From Piscicola geometra (Eukaryota > Annelida > Clitellata > Hirudinida > Piscicolidae), in the NCBI GenBank assembly GCA_943735955.1, contig OX030956.1, positions 14,996,195 to 15,060,194 on the forward strand: a stretch of DNA of 64,000 nt, written 5' to 3'. The notes under the pieces are model-generated. The model did not search any database. It saw only the letters and a list, made by a program, of their open reading frames with translations, and was not told the DNA's origin. The translations under genes were made by a program, and so were the position numbers. Positions within the stretch are counted from its first letter, which is position 1; each line of letters begins with the position of its first letter. Positions 46,101 through 55,501 of this stretch are shown one piece after another.

Positions 46101-46398
46101 AACTGTACTTTGTGTTCATCATAAGTTGCATTAGTGGATTTAATGCAATAGAATAATATAATGTAGTTACTAACACTTATTCCTGTAGAAGTTTCCAGAA
46201 ATGTTGATACCTTCACATCTGACAACTACTATTTTCTGACCTGGAAATTGCATTTTTCTTAAGGTAAAAATAAATTGAGTTATGTTACAAAGATATTTTT
46301 AAAGAATATTTGGATATGAATGAACCTTGCAAGATAGACTTGGCAGTAATGGCGGCCAATCTCCCCAGGAGATGGTCCCTGGCGTCAATCACCAACGG
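43184..46398 (-). CDS. RPL13A: Ribosomal protein L13a (uL13)
   Basis: 60S ribosomal protein. Exons 46326-46398, 46175-46240, 45877-45978, 44430-44698 and 43184-43267, all phases closing. Conserved blocks: [94 protein letters not shown]. The end is shorter and diverged ([15 protein letters not shown]). The start codon exon is not certain. A pyrimidine tract near 46775 followed by ATG and MKISTK (donor AAAG|GTCTTG) would join in phase 0 and look like a TOP leader, but the donor is weak. Introns 45979-46174, 44699-45876 and 43268-44429 are packed with box C/D snoRNAs, as in vertebrate RPL13A. Confidence 0.95.
43361..43438 (-). ncRNA. Box C/D snoRNA, group 1 copy 1
   Basis: Minus strand: terminal stem ATGCC/GGCAT, C box AATGATGAT, D box CTGA; guide before the D box GATATCAACTCTTT. 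It shares the internal TTTATCCACATTGTTTGATG with group members at 43751 and, in part, 43523 and 43977. Target not identified. Confidence 0.8.
43523..43588 (-). ncRNA. Box C/D snoRNA, group 1 copy 2
   Basis: Minus strand: stem CCATT/AATGG, C box ATGATGATT, internal ATTATCCACATTTG, D box CTGA. Diverged guide (GACGTTTTT before CTGA). Confidence 0.7.
43617..43687 (-). ncRNA. SNORD33: U33-like box C/D snoRNA, copy 1
   Basis: Minus strand: C box AATGATGATT and D box CTGA preceded by CACATGCATCACCAT. CATGCATCACC can pair over 11 bases (one G-U) with GGUGGUGCAUG of 18S rRNA. The fifth base before the D box then points to the U that vertebrate U33 methylates (human Um1326). Confidence 0.85.
43751..43828 (-). 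ncRNA. Box C/D snoRNA, group 1 copy 3
   Basis: Nearly identical to 43361-43438: C box AATGATGAT, internal CCACATTGTTTGATG, guide GATATCAACTATTT, D box CTGA. Confidence 0.8.
43853..43922 (-). ncRNA. SNORD33: U33-like box C/D snoRNA, copy 2
   Basis: Identical to copy 1 over the whole core, including the CATGCATCACC guide and CTGA box. Confidence 0.85.
43977..44048 (-). ncRNA. Box C/D snoRNA, group 1 copy 4
   Basis: Minus strand: stem GTCA/TGAC, C box AATGATGATCC, internal ATCCACATTGTTTGATAT, D box CTGA with a different guide before it (TAAACATATT). Confidence 0.75.
44143..44217 (-). ncRNA. SNORD33: U33-like box C/D snoRNA, copy 3
   Basis: Stem AAGGC/GCCTT, C box AATGATGATT, guide CACATGCATCACCAT before CTGA; the rest is diverged from copies 1 and 2. 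Confidence 0.85.
44252..44324 (-). ncRNA. SNORD33: U33-like box C/D snoRNA, copy 4
   Basis: C box GTGATGATT, D box CTGA preceded by CATGCATCACCAT; short stem TGAG/CTCA. The D' half differs from the other copies, so a second target may differ. Confidence 0.8.
44775..44846 (-). ncRNA. Box C/D snoRNA, group 2 copy 1
   Basis: Minus strand: stem TGAC/GTCA, C box ATGATGATG, core GTTCAGTTCTGCTACAGAAC, guide GATAATCCATTAC before D box CTGA. Target not identified. Confidence 0.8.
44917..44988 (-). ncRNA. Box C/D snoRNA, group 2 copy 2
   Basis: C box GTGATGATTT, core GTTCAGTTCTGCTACAGAAC, guide GATACTCCAATAC, then the D box CTGA. Confidence 0.8.
45160..45231 (-). ncRNA. Box C/D snoRNA, group 2 copy 3
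   Basis: C box GTGATGATTT, the same core, guide GATACTCCATTAT before D box CTGA, stem TGAC/GTCA. Confidence 0.85.
45293..45353 (-). ncRNA. Degenerate group 2 snoRNA-like copy
   Basis: Keeps ATTGATGATGACAAAGTACA (C box side) but lacks the core hairpin and a clear D box. Probably a dying copy. Confidence 0.4.
45395..45466 (-). ncRNA. Box C/D snoRNA, group 2 copy 4
   Basis: Identical to 45160-45231 over the full length as far as I can see. Confidence 0.85.
45601..45672 (-). ncRNA. Box C/D snoRNA, group 2 copy 5
   Basis: As 45160-45231, with one base change between core and guide (GTCTTGTTGATACTCC). Confidence 0.85.
45721..45791 (-). ncRNA. Box C/D snoRNA, group 2 copy 6, diverged
   Basis: C box ATGATGATC, core GTTCAGTTCTGCTACAGAA, guide GATGTAACATTTT before CTGA: same scaffold, different D guide. 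Confidence 0.7.
46056..46129 (-). ncRNA. Box C/D snoRNA, group 2 copy 7, in the neighbouring intron
   Basis: Stem GCAAC/GTTGC, C box ATGATGAAC, core CAGTTCTGCTTCAGAAGAG, guide TTGATTATCTGTTTT before CTGA. It lies in the intron 45979-46174. Confidence 0.75.
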
Positions 46399-47224
46399 CT
46401 TAATAAAGAGAAATTAAATAAATGATTGATCAGTTAGCTCTAAAAAAAATTTCAAATGTTGGTCATTGGAAAATTCAAAAAAAAGCGATAACATTGAGGA
46501 TAAGCTTATCTATCTTATGCGTTGAAACAAATTAACAAGCATTAATTAAATTAAAATTCAATTAAAATAGAATTTCTACTTTTCAACATGTTCGATAAAA
46601 GCATGCCGCGTAGAAAAACAGCACTATTTTCATATAATTTTAATAAATGATTATCAAATCAATAATAAAAATTTATTTAGGAAAAATCGCTTCCATTATG
46701 AACGTTAACAAAAAGAAAAATAACAAGACCTTTGTCGAGATTTTCATGACAATCCTACAAAAAGGAAAAGGAAACATAAAAACTAACGATCGCAACTCAA
46801 TATTATTTTTTCAAAGTCTTTATAGGGTTTATTTATTTTTTATTTATGTTTTGTGACTCATTGAAAAAAGTATTTTTTATAAATACTATTTTTTATGAAA
46901 AGATTACAACTTATAAGATTTTAATGTAAATTGGTTTAAAAAGGGACTTTGGTATTTAATGACGATAGTTTTAAATCTCTCTAATGTAAATCATTAAATT
47001 TTGGCTTCAAAATTTTTAGAATTCCGTTTTTTATTCCAAGCTGTCCTGTTACAGTCTGAGAGAAATTTTTGAAAAAGAACAAATGAAATAAAGCTGAACC
47101 AAAAGTATGTTTTCAACATCTAAACTTTAGTTTCTAAAGAAATAACATTTAAGATAGGTTTTATTCATCTTTAGTACGTTTTTTTATCGTTGGATTTCAC
47201 CTTAAAATTAACGCTTTCAGGAAG
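46399..47224. promoter_or_regulatory. Divergent 5' region between RPL13A and BLCAP
   Basis: The two genes run away from each other. On the minus strand a pyrimidine-rich CCTTTTCCTTTTTGTAGG near 46775 resembles a ribosomal-protein TOP start. On the plus strand CGCTTTCAG|GAAG just before the BLCAP ATG looks like an acceptor, so BLCAP probably has a separate non-coding first exon here. Confidence 0.4.
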
Positions 47225-47449
47225 ATGTATTGTCTTCAATGGTTACTTCCCATCCTCTTACTGCCCAAGCCAGTGAGTCTTATCCTGACCTACAACCATG
47301 CCATCTTCATCACCTTCTACATCATCAGCTTTTTTCTCCAGTATCGACCTTGTGCCCTCTGCTCCATCGTTTTCATCATGGCATTGTGTGCATTCTGTCT
47401 ATCCAACCTTGATTCGTGCCTTTTGTCGCCTTTTTGTAGTTCAATATGA
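47225..47449 (+). CDS. BLCAP: Bladder cancer-associated protein homologue
   Basis: Single-exon ORF of 74 residues. The N-terminus MYCLQWLLPILLLPKP is almost identical to vertebrate BLCAP, followed by the FYIISFF and PCALC blocks (human FYLLSFL and PCTIC) and two hydrophobic segments. BLCAP is a small membrane protein linked to growth control and apoptosis; its biochemical role is unclear. Human BLCAP also has an intronless ORF. The C-terminal tail is shorter than the human one (87 residues). The residues recoded by A-to-I editing in mammals (Tyr2, Gln5, Lys15) are present. Confidence 0.9.
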   Translation: MYCLQWLLPILLLPKPVSLILTYNHAIFITFYIISFFLQYRPCALCSIVFIMALCAFCLSNLDSCLLSPFCSSI

Positions 47450-48132
47450 TTTTTATTCTACTGACAATTAGGTTTTCTAAATTAATGTTTTTTCACCTTT
47501 TTCTTTCAAAGTGTTTTTTTATTAGTATAACACTTGGTCCTTATTTATTGGATGCAATGCTATGGTTTTTTGTGTTCTTGATTTTCATTCGTTCGATGTG
47601 TGATATTCAACGTTAAAATGAACTCTTCGCAATAAATAATTTATCACATTAGTTGACTGCTCTTTCAAATTTGATTTGTTGATGATTCACTTTGAAATAT
47701 ATAAAATTATCTCATCCATAATTTTCTTTCTCCACACTGCCTGAACTTTAAACAGTGAGAAGGCCAATCAATTAATTACTCCAATGTTGTTGCCAATTCA
47801 TAGTTGATAGTTAGTCATATTATGGATTCCGAGACTAAGGCTTTTAAGTTTCTACAGTTTCAGTTATTTTTGAAAAGAACCTTAAACTAAAGACATTAGT
47901 CATGTGAACTTTGGCTGCTGCTTTGTGCAAGGTTTAACCAAGATCTGGCTGATCAGGATGAAGGATATTGTGTTACAAAAATCAATATTAGTTTCCAGGG
48001 AAAAAATATATTTCATCATCTAATTAAATAAATTGGAATAACCTTTAGCTGAGCTAACTATATTATTCTTAAAACATACGCTTCATTTTAATTATTTATT
48101 TAAAAAACGACTAAATTCTTTTCAAACATTAA
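47450..48132. other. Convergent 3' region of BLCAP and MRPS27
   Basis: AATAAA at about 47630 could end BLCAP. Nothing else is seen. Confidence 0.5.
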
Positions 48133-51100
48133 TTATTTCTTGCGGTCAGCCCTCCTTTCTCCTGGAGGCGGCACATACAACTCCTCTGCCACGTTCTCCT
48201 TCACCTTGGGGTAGGCAGGTTGTCTCGACAACTCCAGATTCATTTGAACGCGCTGTTCATAGAACCTGTGTGCGATTATTTTAGGAGGTTACAATCCATT
48301 TTTTAAATCTTTGAAATAGGAAATAAAAAAATTTTTAATCTTTGAAATGATTTTTTAAACATATTTTAAAATACTTAAATTTAAGTATTCAACTTAAATG
48401 CTTTTATTTGAAAATATGTGAATATATTACTCCAAACAAAAAAAAATCATAAAAATAGATAGAGCGCCGAAGTTTAAGGTCATGGTTAGTATCTTTTAGT
48501 TTCCCAAAGCTGCACTCACCTGAGTCTCTCCTCTGACTGCTTCAGTTCCAGAATCTTCTGCGCCATCTGCCTCTTCTCCTGCGACTCCTCCAAGATGGCC
48601 ACCTGCTGCTGCATCATCAACTCCCGCTTCTCCGTCCACTCCTGACGTGTGGTTGATGTGCAAGTGTCGATATGAAGTTTATCATTTTTATATTTTGTTT
48701 CAGTTTTCAAATGCAAGATGTGATCATAAGAAAACCTTCTAATTATAACATGATAATTTATTTGCAGACCATATTCAATACTTTTTTGTATCTAATAAGC
48801 TTCAAATGAATGTAAAACAACGAAGCGAAGCTTTCGCAAAAAGTACCAACCTCATACAACTTCTTCTGTTCCTCTACCATTGCTTGCTCGTGGCCTTTAG
48901 CTTCATTAAGGATACCGCCAAAGTAGCCTTCGAAGTCGACCTCCTTTGCCACCCTTCCTTCTCCCTCCATCCTCGCTTTGACATCCTTTAGCCAATAGTC
49001 AGTTTTATCAACAGTGTTTTTCAACACCCGATAAATCAGGTCACTCAATTTTTAATAGTCAAAACACCAAAACCTAAAATCAACTCAGCAACTTTGTAAT
49101 AAACAAAAATGATAAACTCCCAAAGCTTTGCAACCTTCAGTCGATTGACGAATACTTCCTTCTGACTGGCAGTGTAGGTGGGTATAGAGTGCACGAGTCT
49201 CTTGTGGCCTGGTCCCTTCACCTCCACACCTCCCTCATGCGTCTCCAGCGACTCCAGGGCGCTTGTCAGCTGATCCAGCTGCAAGTGATGGTTATTGATT
49301 GTCGATTTATGTTTAAAGTTGAGCGCTTTAGCTTTAACGACCTATTTTCATATTTTTATGCGTTCATATAATGCCTTAATTTATGCGTTAATCTAAAAAA
49401 AATAATTTTCCTGCCTTAAAAGTGATTTCCCATACTAAATCACCATCCCTACTACCACTACCCCCACCTCCACCATCCCTACTACCCTCCCTCCACTATC
49501 CCTACTACCACTGCCACTACCAACACCACTATTCCCCCCACCCCCTACCATCATCCCCCAACCACCCCCACTACCCCCTACCATCATCCCCCAACCACCC
49601 CCACCACCTCCTACCATCATCCCCAACCACCCCCACCACCCCTTACTATCATACCCCCACCACCCCCTACCATCATCCCCCCACCCACCCCATACCATCA
49701 TCCCCCAACCACCTCCACCACCCCTGCAATCACCTCCTCCCCCCACCAACATGTTTCTGACAAACCACATCTCCTCCCTTCTCTTGACCTACAAACGCAT
49801 CTAGCACGTCCAACGCCTTTGCAAACTTCTGGCAAAGTGCCAGACCTATCACGTGGTACCCCCTCGATATGACGTCATTGTGGTCCTTTGTGAGGACCGC
49901 CAGGGCTTTTCCGATCTGTTTGGGATAAGATGGTCATGATAATGGTCTTATTAATATTCATAAGGTCATGATCATGATGATGATTTTGGGATGTATAAAG
50001 GCAAGTATTTAGTAATATAATTTTAATTAATTTTTTTAAATATTTAGATTTTATTTTTACAAATTTAAACCTTACTTTTTAGATTATTATTCAATTATTA
50101 TTCAAGTTATTATTCAATTATTATTATAGTTCATGTTTATTATTATTTACACTTATATTTTATTATTATTATTATCATTATCTTCATAATTGTTATGATG
50201 ATACTGATGATGAGTCTTAAAAAATCGTAAAAAGTCAAACAAAAACAGTTTAACGCGCAAACTTGACCTTGAGTTGGTCATCATAGAGGTCAAAGTGCTC
50301 GTCGTAGTAGGGGTTCTGGATGTACTTGACCTTCCGGTACACTATATCCAGGTTCTATTGATGAAGAAGAGGAAGAAGAAGAAGAAGCAAAAGATGGCGG
50401 TAGAAGAAGGAATGGTAATGATGGCGATGGATTGGGAAGTAATGATGACAATGATGATGATAAAAAGAACAAGCATTGTTATAAAAATTATAATAAAAAT
50501 AATTATAATAATAATAAAATAATAAGAATAATAATAAAATAATAAGAATAATAACAACAATAATTAATTGAAATAAGTGAATGAAAAATAATAATGACCT
50601 TCGGGATGGTGGGGAGAGGTGTGAGTGAGAGGGCATCTTGGCGGTGGAGGTGTCGGTGGAGGGTGGTGTAGGAGAGGTGGTGGATGAGCGCATGCTGCCA
50701 CAGCTCCTCCTGTAGCATCAGGTCGATCACCACTTGCAAGCCTTCTGTGGAGGTTGGTGAGGGGGTTGATGAGGTGGTTGGTGAGGTGGTTGGTGAGGTG
50801 GTTGATGAGGTGGTTGATGAGGTGGTTGGTGAAGTGGTTGATGAGGTGGTTGGTGAAGTGGTTGGTGAGGTGGTTGGTGAGGTGGTTGGTGAAGTGGTTG
50901 GTGAGGTGGTAGGTGAGGTGGTTGGTGAGGTGGTTGGTGAGGTGGTTGGTGAGGTGGTTGGTGAGGTGATTGATGAAGTGGTTGGATTGGGTGTGTGGTG
51001 AACAGCCTTGTGAGTGGGTGAGTTTTTGTGAATGGGGTGTTCGAATTTCGATGACAAGACAATACAATGTTATGCAATAAAATTGAAACAATACAAGAAA

Positions 51101-54100
51101 AATAAAAAATAAATGAAATGAAACACAGTACTGTGCAATATTATAAAAACAAAAACAAAAATACAATGCAATATTGGGCAAAAAAATACTAAAATAGAAA
51201 ATTAAAAATAAATCAAAATGGACTGTAAGATCACTCCATAGAGATTTGGAGAATGGTTCACCATTGATCCTGTCAGTCTCGAGGAAGTGGTCGAGCAAGA
51301 GCACGCCTGTGTAGTCGTCCAGGAAGATGCCGTAGTTCACCTGGAGATTGTTTGGTGGAGCATCATAATAATAATAATTAATTGTTTATTGTTATTATTA
51401 TGCTCCATGGTGGGAGGAGTCAGATGAAACCTTTGTTGAACATAAATCAATCAGAAAGTATTAGTAGTTGTTGTGAAACATCAAGTAATTAGAAAGTGTG
51501 GTTGTGGTGGTTGTTGTTGAGGATGAATACTGAAGTGGTTGATGAGGTGTTTGGATTGGGTGAGTGGTGAACAGCCTTGTGGGTGGGTGAGTTTTTGTGA
51601 ATGGGGTGTTCGAATTTCGATGACAAGACAATACAATATTATGCAATACAATTGAAACAATAAAAGTGTGGTTGTTGTTGAAGATGAAATGTGGTGGTTG
51701 GTTTTGAGGATGAGTTGTGGTTGTTGTTGAGGATGAGTTGTGGTAGTTGTTGAAAAGTTGTGATAGCAGTTTAGAAGAGTCGTCGTCGTTGTTGTTGCAG
51801 TTATTTCAATCACTCTTCATCGTTGTTGATGATGGGAGGTACCTTGTCAGCGAGGATGTTCATGAGACGGGGGTGGTCGTTGGCGTGGAGGAGGGTTCTG
51901 ATGAGGGCGTGCGAGGTGGATGCGAGGCTTCCAGTCGCCTCGGAAGTGTGTCTGTAGCTGATGATGATGGTGGTGGGTTGGGTGTGGTGCTGATGATGGT
52001 GGATTGGGTGTGGTGTAGTGATGATGATGGGTGTGGTGGTGGTGATGGGTGTAGTGATGATGGTGGGTGTGGTGGTGGTGATGGGTGTAGTGATGATGAT
52101 GGGTGTGGTGGTGATGATGGTGGTGATAGTGGATTGGGTGTGGTGTAGTGATGATGATGGGTGTGGTGGTGGTGATGGGTGTAGTGATGATGATGGGTGT
52201 GGTGGTGATGATGGGTGTAGTAATGATGGCGGGTGTAGTGATGATGGGTTGAGATATGGTGGGTTGTGAATATTTATTTATTTTATAAAAATGTGTATTT
52301 AAATAATCTATTTTAAAAGTTTTGTGAAAGTATTTATTGTATTAAAACAATTATGATTGCTTATTATTGTGGAATTCTGTAGTTTAGAGGTTGATAAAGG
52401 TTGGGAATAGTTTAGTTTAGTTTAGTTTAGGGAGTTAAAACCACGCAGATCTTTTGACCTCTATAATGGTTATAAAAATAATAATAATAAATAAATATAT
52501 ATTTATGTTTATGTATTTGAATTATTTTTTACTATTATGTCATAGTCGCACTTATAGTTGTACATCATGGGATGGTTTTCCCAGTATTTATCTAATTTTC
52601 TTTTAAATTTATCTGTATTTTCAGCTTTTACGATCTCATCAGGCAAGCTATTCCAAACTGTTACCACTCTATGAGTATAAAAAAATTTTCTTGTATTCTT
52701 TTGGCACTGTTTTTTGGATAATTGTAGTGAATTACCTCTTGATTGCCTTGTATTAAGTGTGAAAATATCCTCCGTTATTTTACTATCATATTTATTATTA
52801 AGTATTTTATAGGTTTCGATCATGTCCCCTCGAAGTCTTCGGTATTTTAATGTTGGTAACTTAATTACTTTAAGTCTATCGTTGTACGTCTTGTCTCCTA
52901 GTCCAGGTAGCATTTTTGTAGCCCTCCTTTGTACACCTTTTATGCAATCAATCTGATTCTTCAACGAAGGACTCCAGACACTGCTAAGATATTCTAGATG
53001 GGGCCTAACTATACCTTTGAATAATAATCTAAATGTTTTTATATCAATAAATTTAAACGTTCTTCTTATTAGCCCTAATAATTGGTTAGCTTTATTTACT
53101 TGTTTTTGTATGTGAATATGGAATTTTAAATTCTTGTCTATAATTACACCAAGGTCTTTTTCATACTCTATACTTTCCAAAACTACCTGACTTCCTTCAT
53201 AATCCTGCATAGAATAAACTCTTTCTTCCTTTTTATTTCTGTATAACTGCAATAGTTTACATTTATGTGGATGAAGTCTCAGGTCCCATTGTACACTCCA
53301 TTCCACTACTTTGTTTATATCTTCTTGTAGCCTTGTTTGGTCTTCTATTTCATTAATTTGTTGATATATTTTACAATCATCAGCGTTCATAAATATATTT
53401 AAACTCACTCTCTCTGGCAGATCGTTGATAAATAAAACAAATAATAATGGACCCAAGACTGATCCTTGGGGAATGCCACTTTTTACTTTTACCCATTGTG
53501 ATTTAACACCATTAACATTAACCCTCTGTACCCTATCATTTAGAAAATTACTTATCCACCTGCATGTTTTATAACCAATTCCATAATTTTCTAATTTATA
53601 TATTAATTTTTTATGCGGTACCTTATCAAATGCTTTCATAAAATCAGTGTAAATAACATCGATTACCCCTCCTTTGTCTAAAATACTAGTCCAATTATCC
53701 ATTACCATTAGTAGTTGTAATGAAGTCGACCGTCCTCCAATAAGACCATATTGTCTTTTGCTAAATAAATCATTTAAATTCATATGTTGTTCTATTCTTT
53801 TTCTTATTACTTTTTCCATTATTTTACAGGTTATACTAGTTAAACTAACTGGCCTATAAGTTGATACCTCTTTTTTATCTCCTTTTTTAAATATCGGTAT
53901 TATTTCCCCTTTTTTCCAATCTCCTGGTATTATACCGCTATTTAATGAGCTATTAAAAATGTTACATAAGGGTGTATGTATTATATTTATTAATTTTGAT
54001 AATACTATGGGATGAACACCATCTGGACCTGGGGCTTTTGTTACATTTATTTCTTTTAATAAGTTATAAACTTCATCCCTTGTGACATCTCCATCATTAG

Positions 54101-55121
54101 ATCTTTCTTTAAATGTTATATTATCTATTCTGTTAAAATTTTCATTACTTTCCTCTGTAAATACACTTTTGAAGAAATTATTGAGACACTCTGCCTTTTC
54201 CAAATCAGTTGTCGCAATGGTCATCGATCCGTCACATCCTATTAGGTGCAGCTCGGATATGCCACTCCGAGTTTTTCTTTTGGAATTTATAAATGGCCAA
54301 AATTTTTTAGGATTAGATTTTGAACATAACGCAATTTGACGCTCCTGTTGTTTCCGTTCTATTATCATTGCTTTTTTTGCTTTGTTTCTTGCTATTTTGT
54401 AAAGTTCATAATTTTTATTGCTTCTTTCCTTTATATAACACTCCCATTGTCTATGTTTTTTTCTCAGAAATTTTCTTGTATCTTTACTCAGTGGGGTTTT
54501 GTATAATCTCTCTTTGTTTGTCTTTATTGGTGTATTTATATGAATAGTTGTAGTAGTTTGTGAAATTGAGTGGGTATTAGATTACATTATTAATGATTGT
54601 GTATTTTTTCAAATTTGTAAATAATTAATTGGAATAAAAAGTGAATAACATACTTGTAAATAATCTTTTCTATCAAATCATAGGAAGATTCATCTATTTG
54701 GGACATTTTGTTGATCAGCTGTTAGGTGTAAATTGAGAGATTAAAAAAGATAGAACCATTCAAAGTTTAAATAAACTGCATGCTATAAATGCAATGAAAA
54801 TATTGAAAATTAATTATTTTTTCAATCAGAATGCAAGACTAAAAACTTTATTTAGTTCTTACAATGTCGATGTCCAATGATGATATGAATCCCTTTTCAT
54901 CCGAAGCTTTTTTAAGATTTCTGAAAAGCTCCCCTAAGAATTAATTAACCATTGACTATTAATAAATTCTGAATCACAAAAACATATATTGAGTTATTAA
55001 TGGAGAATCAAAAAATTATGATATTTGAAACCTGAATCAATGGATGACAACACATTTGAACTGAGTCTTTTATCCCAATCCTGTTGACATTGGAAAGACT
55101 TTGACATTATCCATCTCACAT
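48133..55121 (-). CDS. MRPS27: Mitochondrial ribosomal protein mS27, 5' exon missing
   Basis: PPR-type protein of the mitochondrial small ribosomal subunit. Exons seen: 55032-55121, 54863-54933, 54654-54718, 51843-51957, 51262-51340, 50599-50744, 50268-50354, 49793-49915, 49135-49278, 48851-49043, 48520-48641, 48133-48265. Matches to human MRPS27 include SSLDIDILINKM, KIIYNYRH, ADKVNYGIFLDDYTG and VVIDLMLQEE, then IGKALAVL. The C-terminal coiled coil is charged (EWTEKRELMMQQQV), ending in PPPGERRADRKK. The initial exon with the mitochondrial presequence was not found; it should lie above 55121 and end in phase 1. The junction 49135/49043 is off by one phase with the visible splice sites, so one boundary there, or a base, is wrong. 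A 2.2 kb LINE sits in the intron 51958-54653. Confidence 0.85.
49430..49745. repeat. C-rich simple repeat in MRPS27 intron
   Basis: CCACC/CCATCATCCCC-type imperfect repeats; long open frames on both strands are low-complexity artefacts. Confidence 0.9.
50755..50990. repeat. 12-bp minisatellite in MRPS27 intron
   Basis: About 20 copies of GAGGTGGTTGGT. A segment of about 100 bp just beyond it (about 50985-51090) is duplicated at about 51550-51660. Confidence 0.9.
51960..52260. repeat. GATGATGGGTGTGGTG repeat in MRPS27 intron
   Basis: Imperfect 15-30 bp units rich in GATGATGG and GTGGTG, next to the YRHT exon acceptor. Confidence 0.9.
52400..54590 (-). mobile_element. Jockey/CR1-like LINE, 5'-truncated, with tail
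   Basis: Non-LTR retrotransposon in an MRPS27 intron. It carries one long uninterrupted frame and ends at a simple (CTAAA)n-type tail (about 52410-52435). Upstream of the ATG at 54368 the frame stays open to about 54585 (TPIKTNKERLYKTPLSKD). The endonuclease domain is absent. Confidence 0.9.
52509..54368 (-). CDS. LINE reverse transcriptase ORF, intact
   Basis: 619 residues without stops. Motifs in order: KAPGPDGVHP, YRPVSLTSITCKIMEKVI, catalytic Asp in YTDFMKAFDKV, SGIPQGSVLGPLLFVLFIND, and the catalytic pair in NADDCKIY (usually F/Y-ADD). A C-terminal extension follows, with GVQRRATKMLPGL and VVTVWNSLPDEIV, typical of CR1/Jockey-type LINEs. Active-site aspartates are kept, so the domain could be functional, but no endonuclease is encoded here. 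Confidence 0.92.
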   Translation of the reverse strand: MIIERKQQERQIALCSKSNPKKFWPFINSKRKTRSGISELHLIGCDGSMTIATTDLEKAECLNNFFKSVFTEESNENFNRIDNITFKERSNDGDVTRDEVYNLLKEINVTKAPGPDGVHPIVLSKLINIIHTPLCNIFNSSLNSGIIPGDWKKGEIIPIFKKGDKKEVSTYRPVSLTSITCKIMEKVIRKRIEQHMNLNDLFSKRQYGLIGGRSTSLQLLMVMDNWTSILDKGGVIDVIYTDFMKAFDKVPHKKLIYKLENYGIGYKTCRWISNFLNDRVQRVNVNGVKSQWVKVKSGIPQGSVLGPLLFVLFINDLPERVSLNIFMNADDCKIYQQINEIEDQTRLQEDINKVVEWSVQWDLRLHPHKCKLLQLYRNKKEERVYSMQDYEGSQVVLESIEYEKDLGVIIDKNLKFHIHIQKQVNKANQLLGLIRRTFKFIDIKTFRLLFKGIVRPHLEYLSSVWSPSLKNQIDCIKGVQRRATKMLPGLGDKTYNDRLKVIKLPTLKYRRLRGDMIETYKILNNKYDSKITEDIFTLNTRQSRGNSLQLSKKQCQKNTRKFFYTHRVVTVWNSLPDEIVKAENTDKFKRKLDKYWENHPMMYNYKCDYDIIVKNNSNT

Positions 55122-55501
55122 CTTGGAAAAATGCATTTATCGTTTAAAATTTAAATGTTAAAATTCATAGAAGTTTTTGTTCATTAATGATAGTATTTAT
55201 TAAAAAAATAATTTAATCTCACTTTTTTTTAAATTGCACCCTCCAGTAAAATTGATTACTTTGATAAAATTACACAATTTTGGTATTTGGAACATATTAG
55301 AAAATATATTCAAAGAGCCAGACTCAATATCATTGAAACTTAAGTTTGTATTTAGTTCGTTTATTTTAAAAAGTTAAATAAAATGTATATATATAAATAA
55401 AACTTTAATTTATAACTTGTGAAAATAAATTCATATTATTTAATTTTTAGATAAATAAAAATGACATTTCAATAATTTATCATGAATATCAGAGTGTTCG
55501 G
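55122..55501. other. Upstream of the first visible MRPS27 exon
   Basis: Expected to hold, or lead to, the missing first exon of MRPS27; no convincing ATG exon found. Confidence 0.3.

Noticed and set aside
46647..46856. 69-residue plus-strand ORF between RPL13A and BLCAP
   Set aside because: AT-rich, no recognisable motif, lies in the divergent 5' region.
49422..49770. Pro/His-rich and Gly-rich ORFs
   Set aside because: Low-complexity intron sequence of MRPS27 on both strands.
50503..51340. 258- and 184-residue Thr/Pro/His repeat ORFs
   Set aside because: They merge two true MRPS27 exons with the 12-bp intronic minisatellite.
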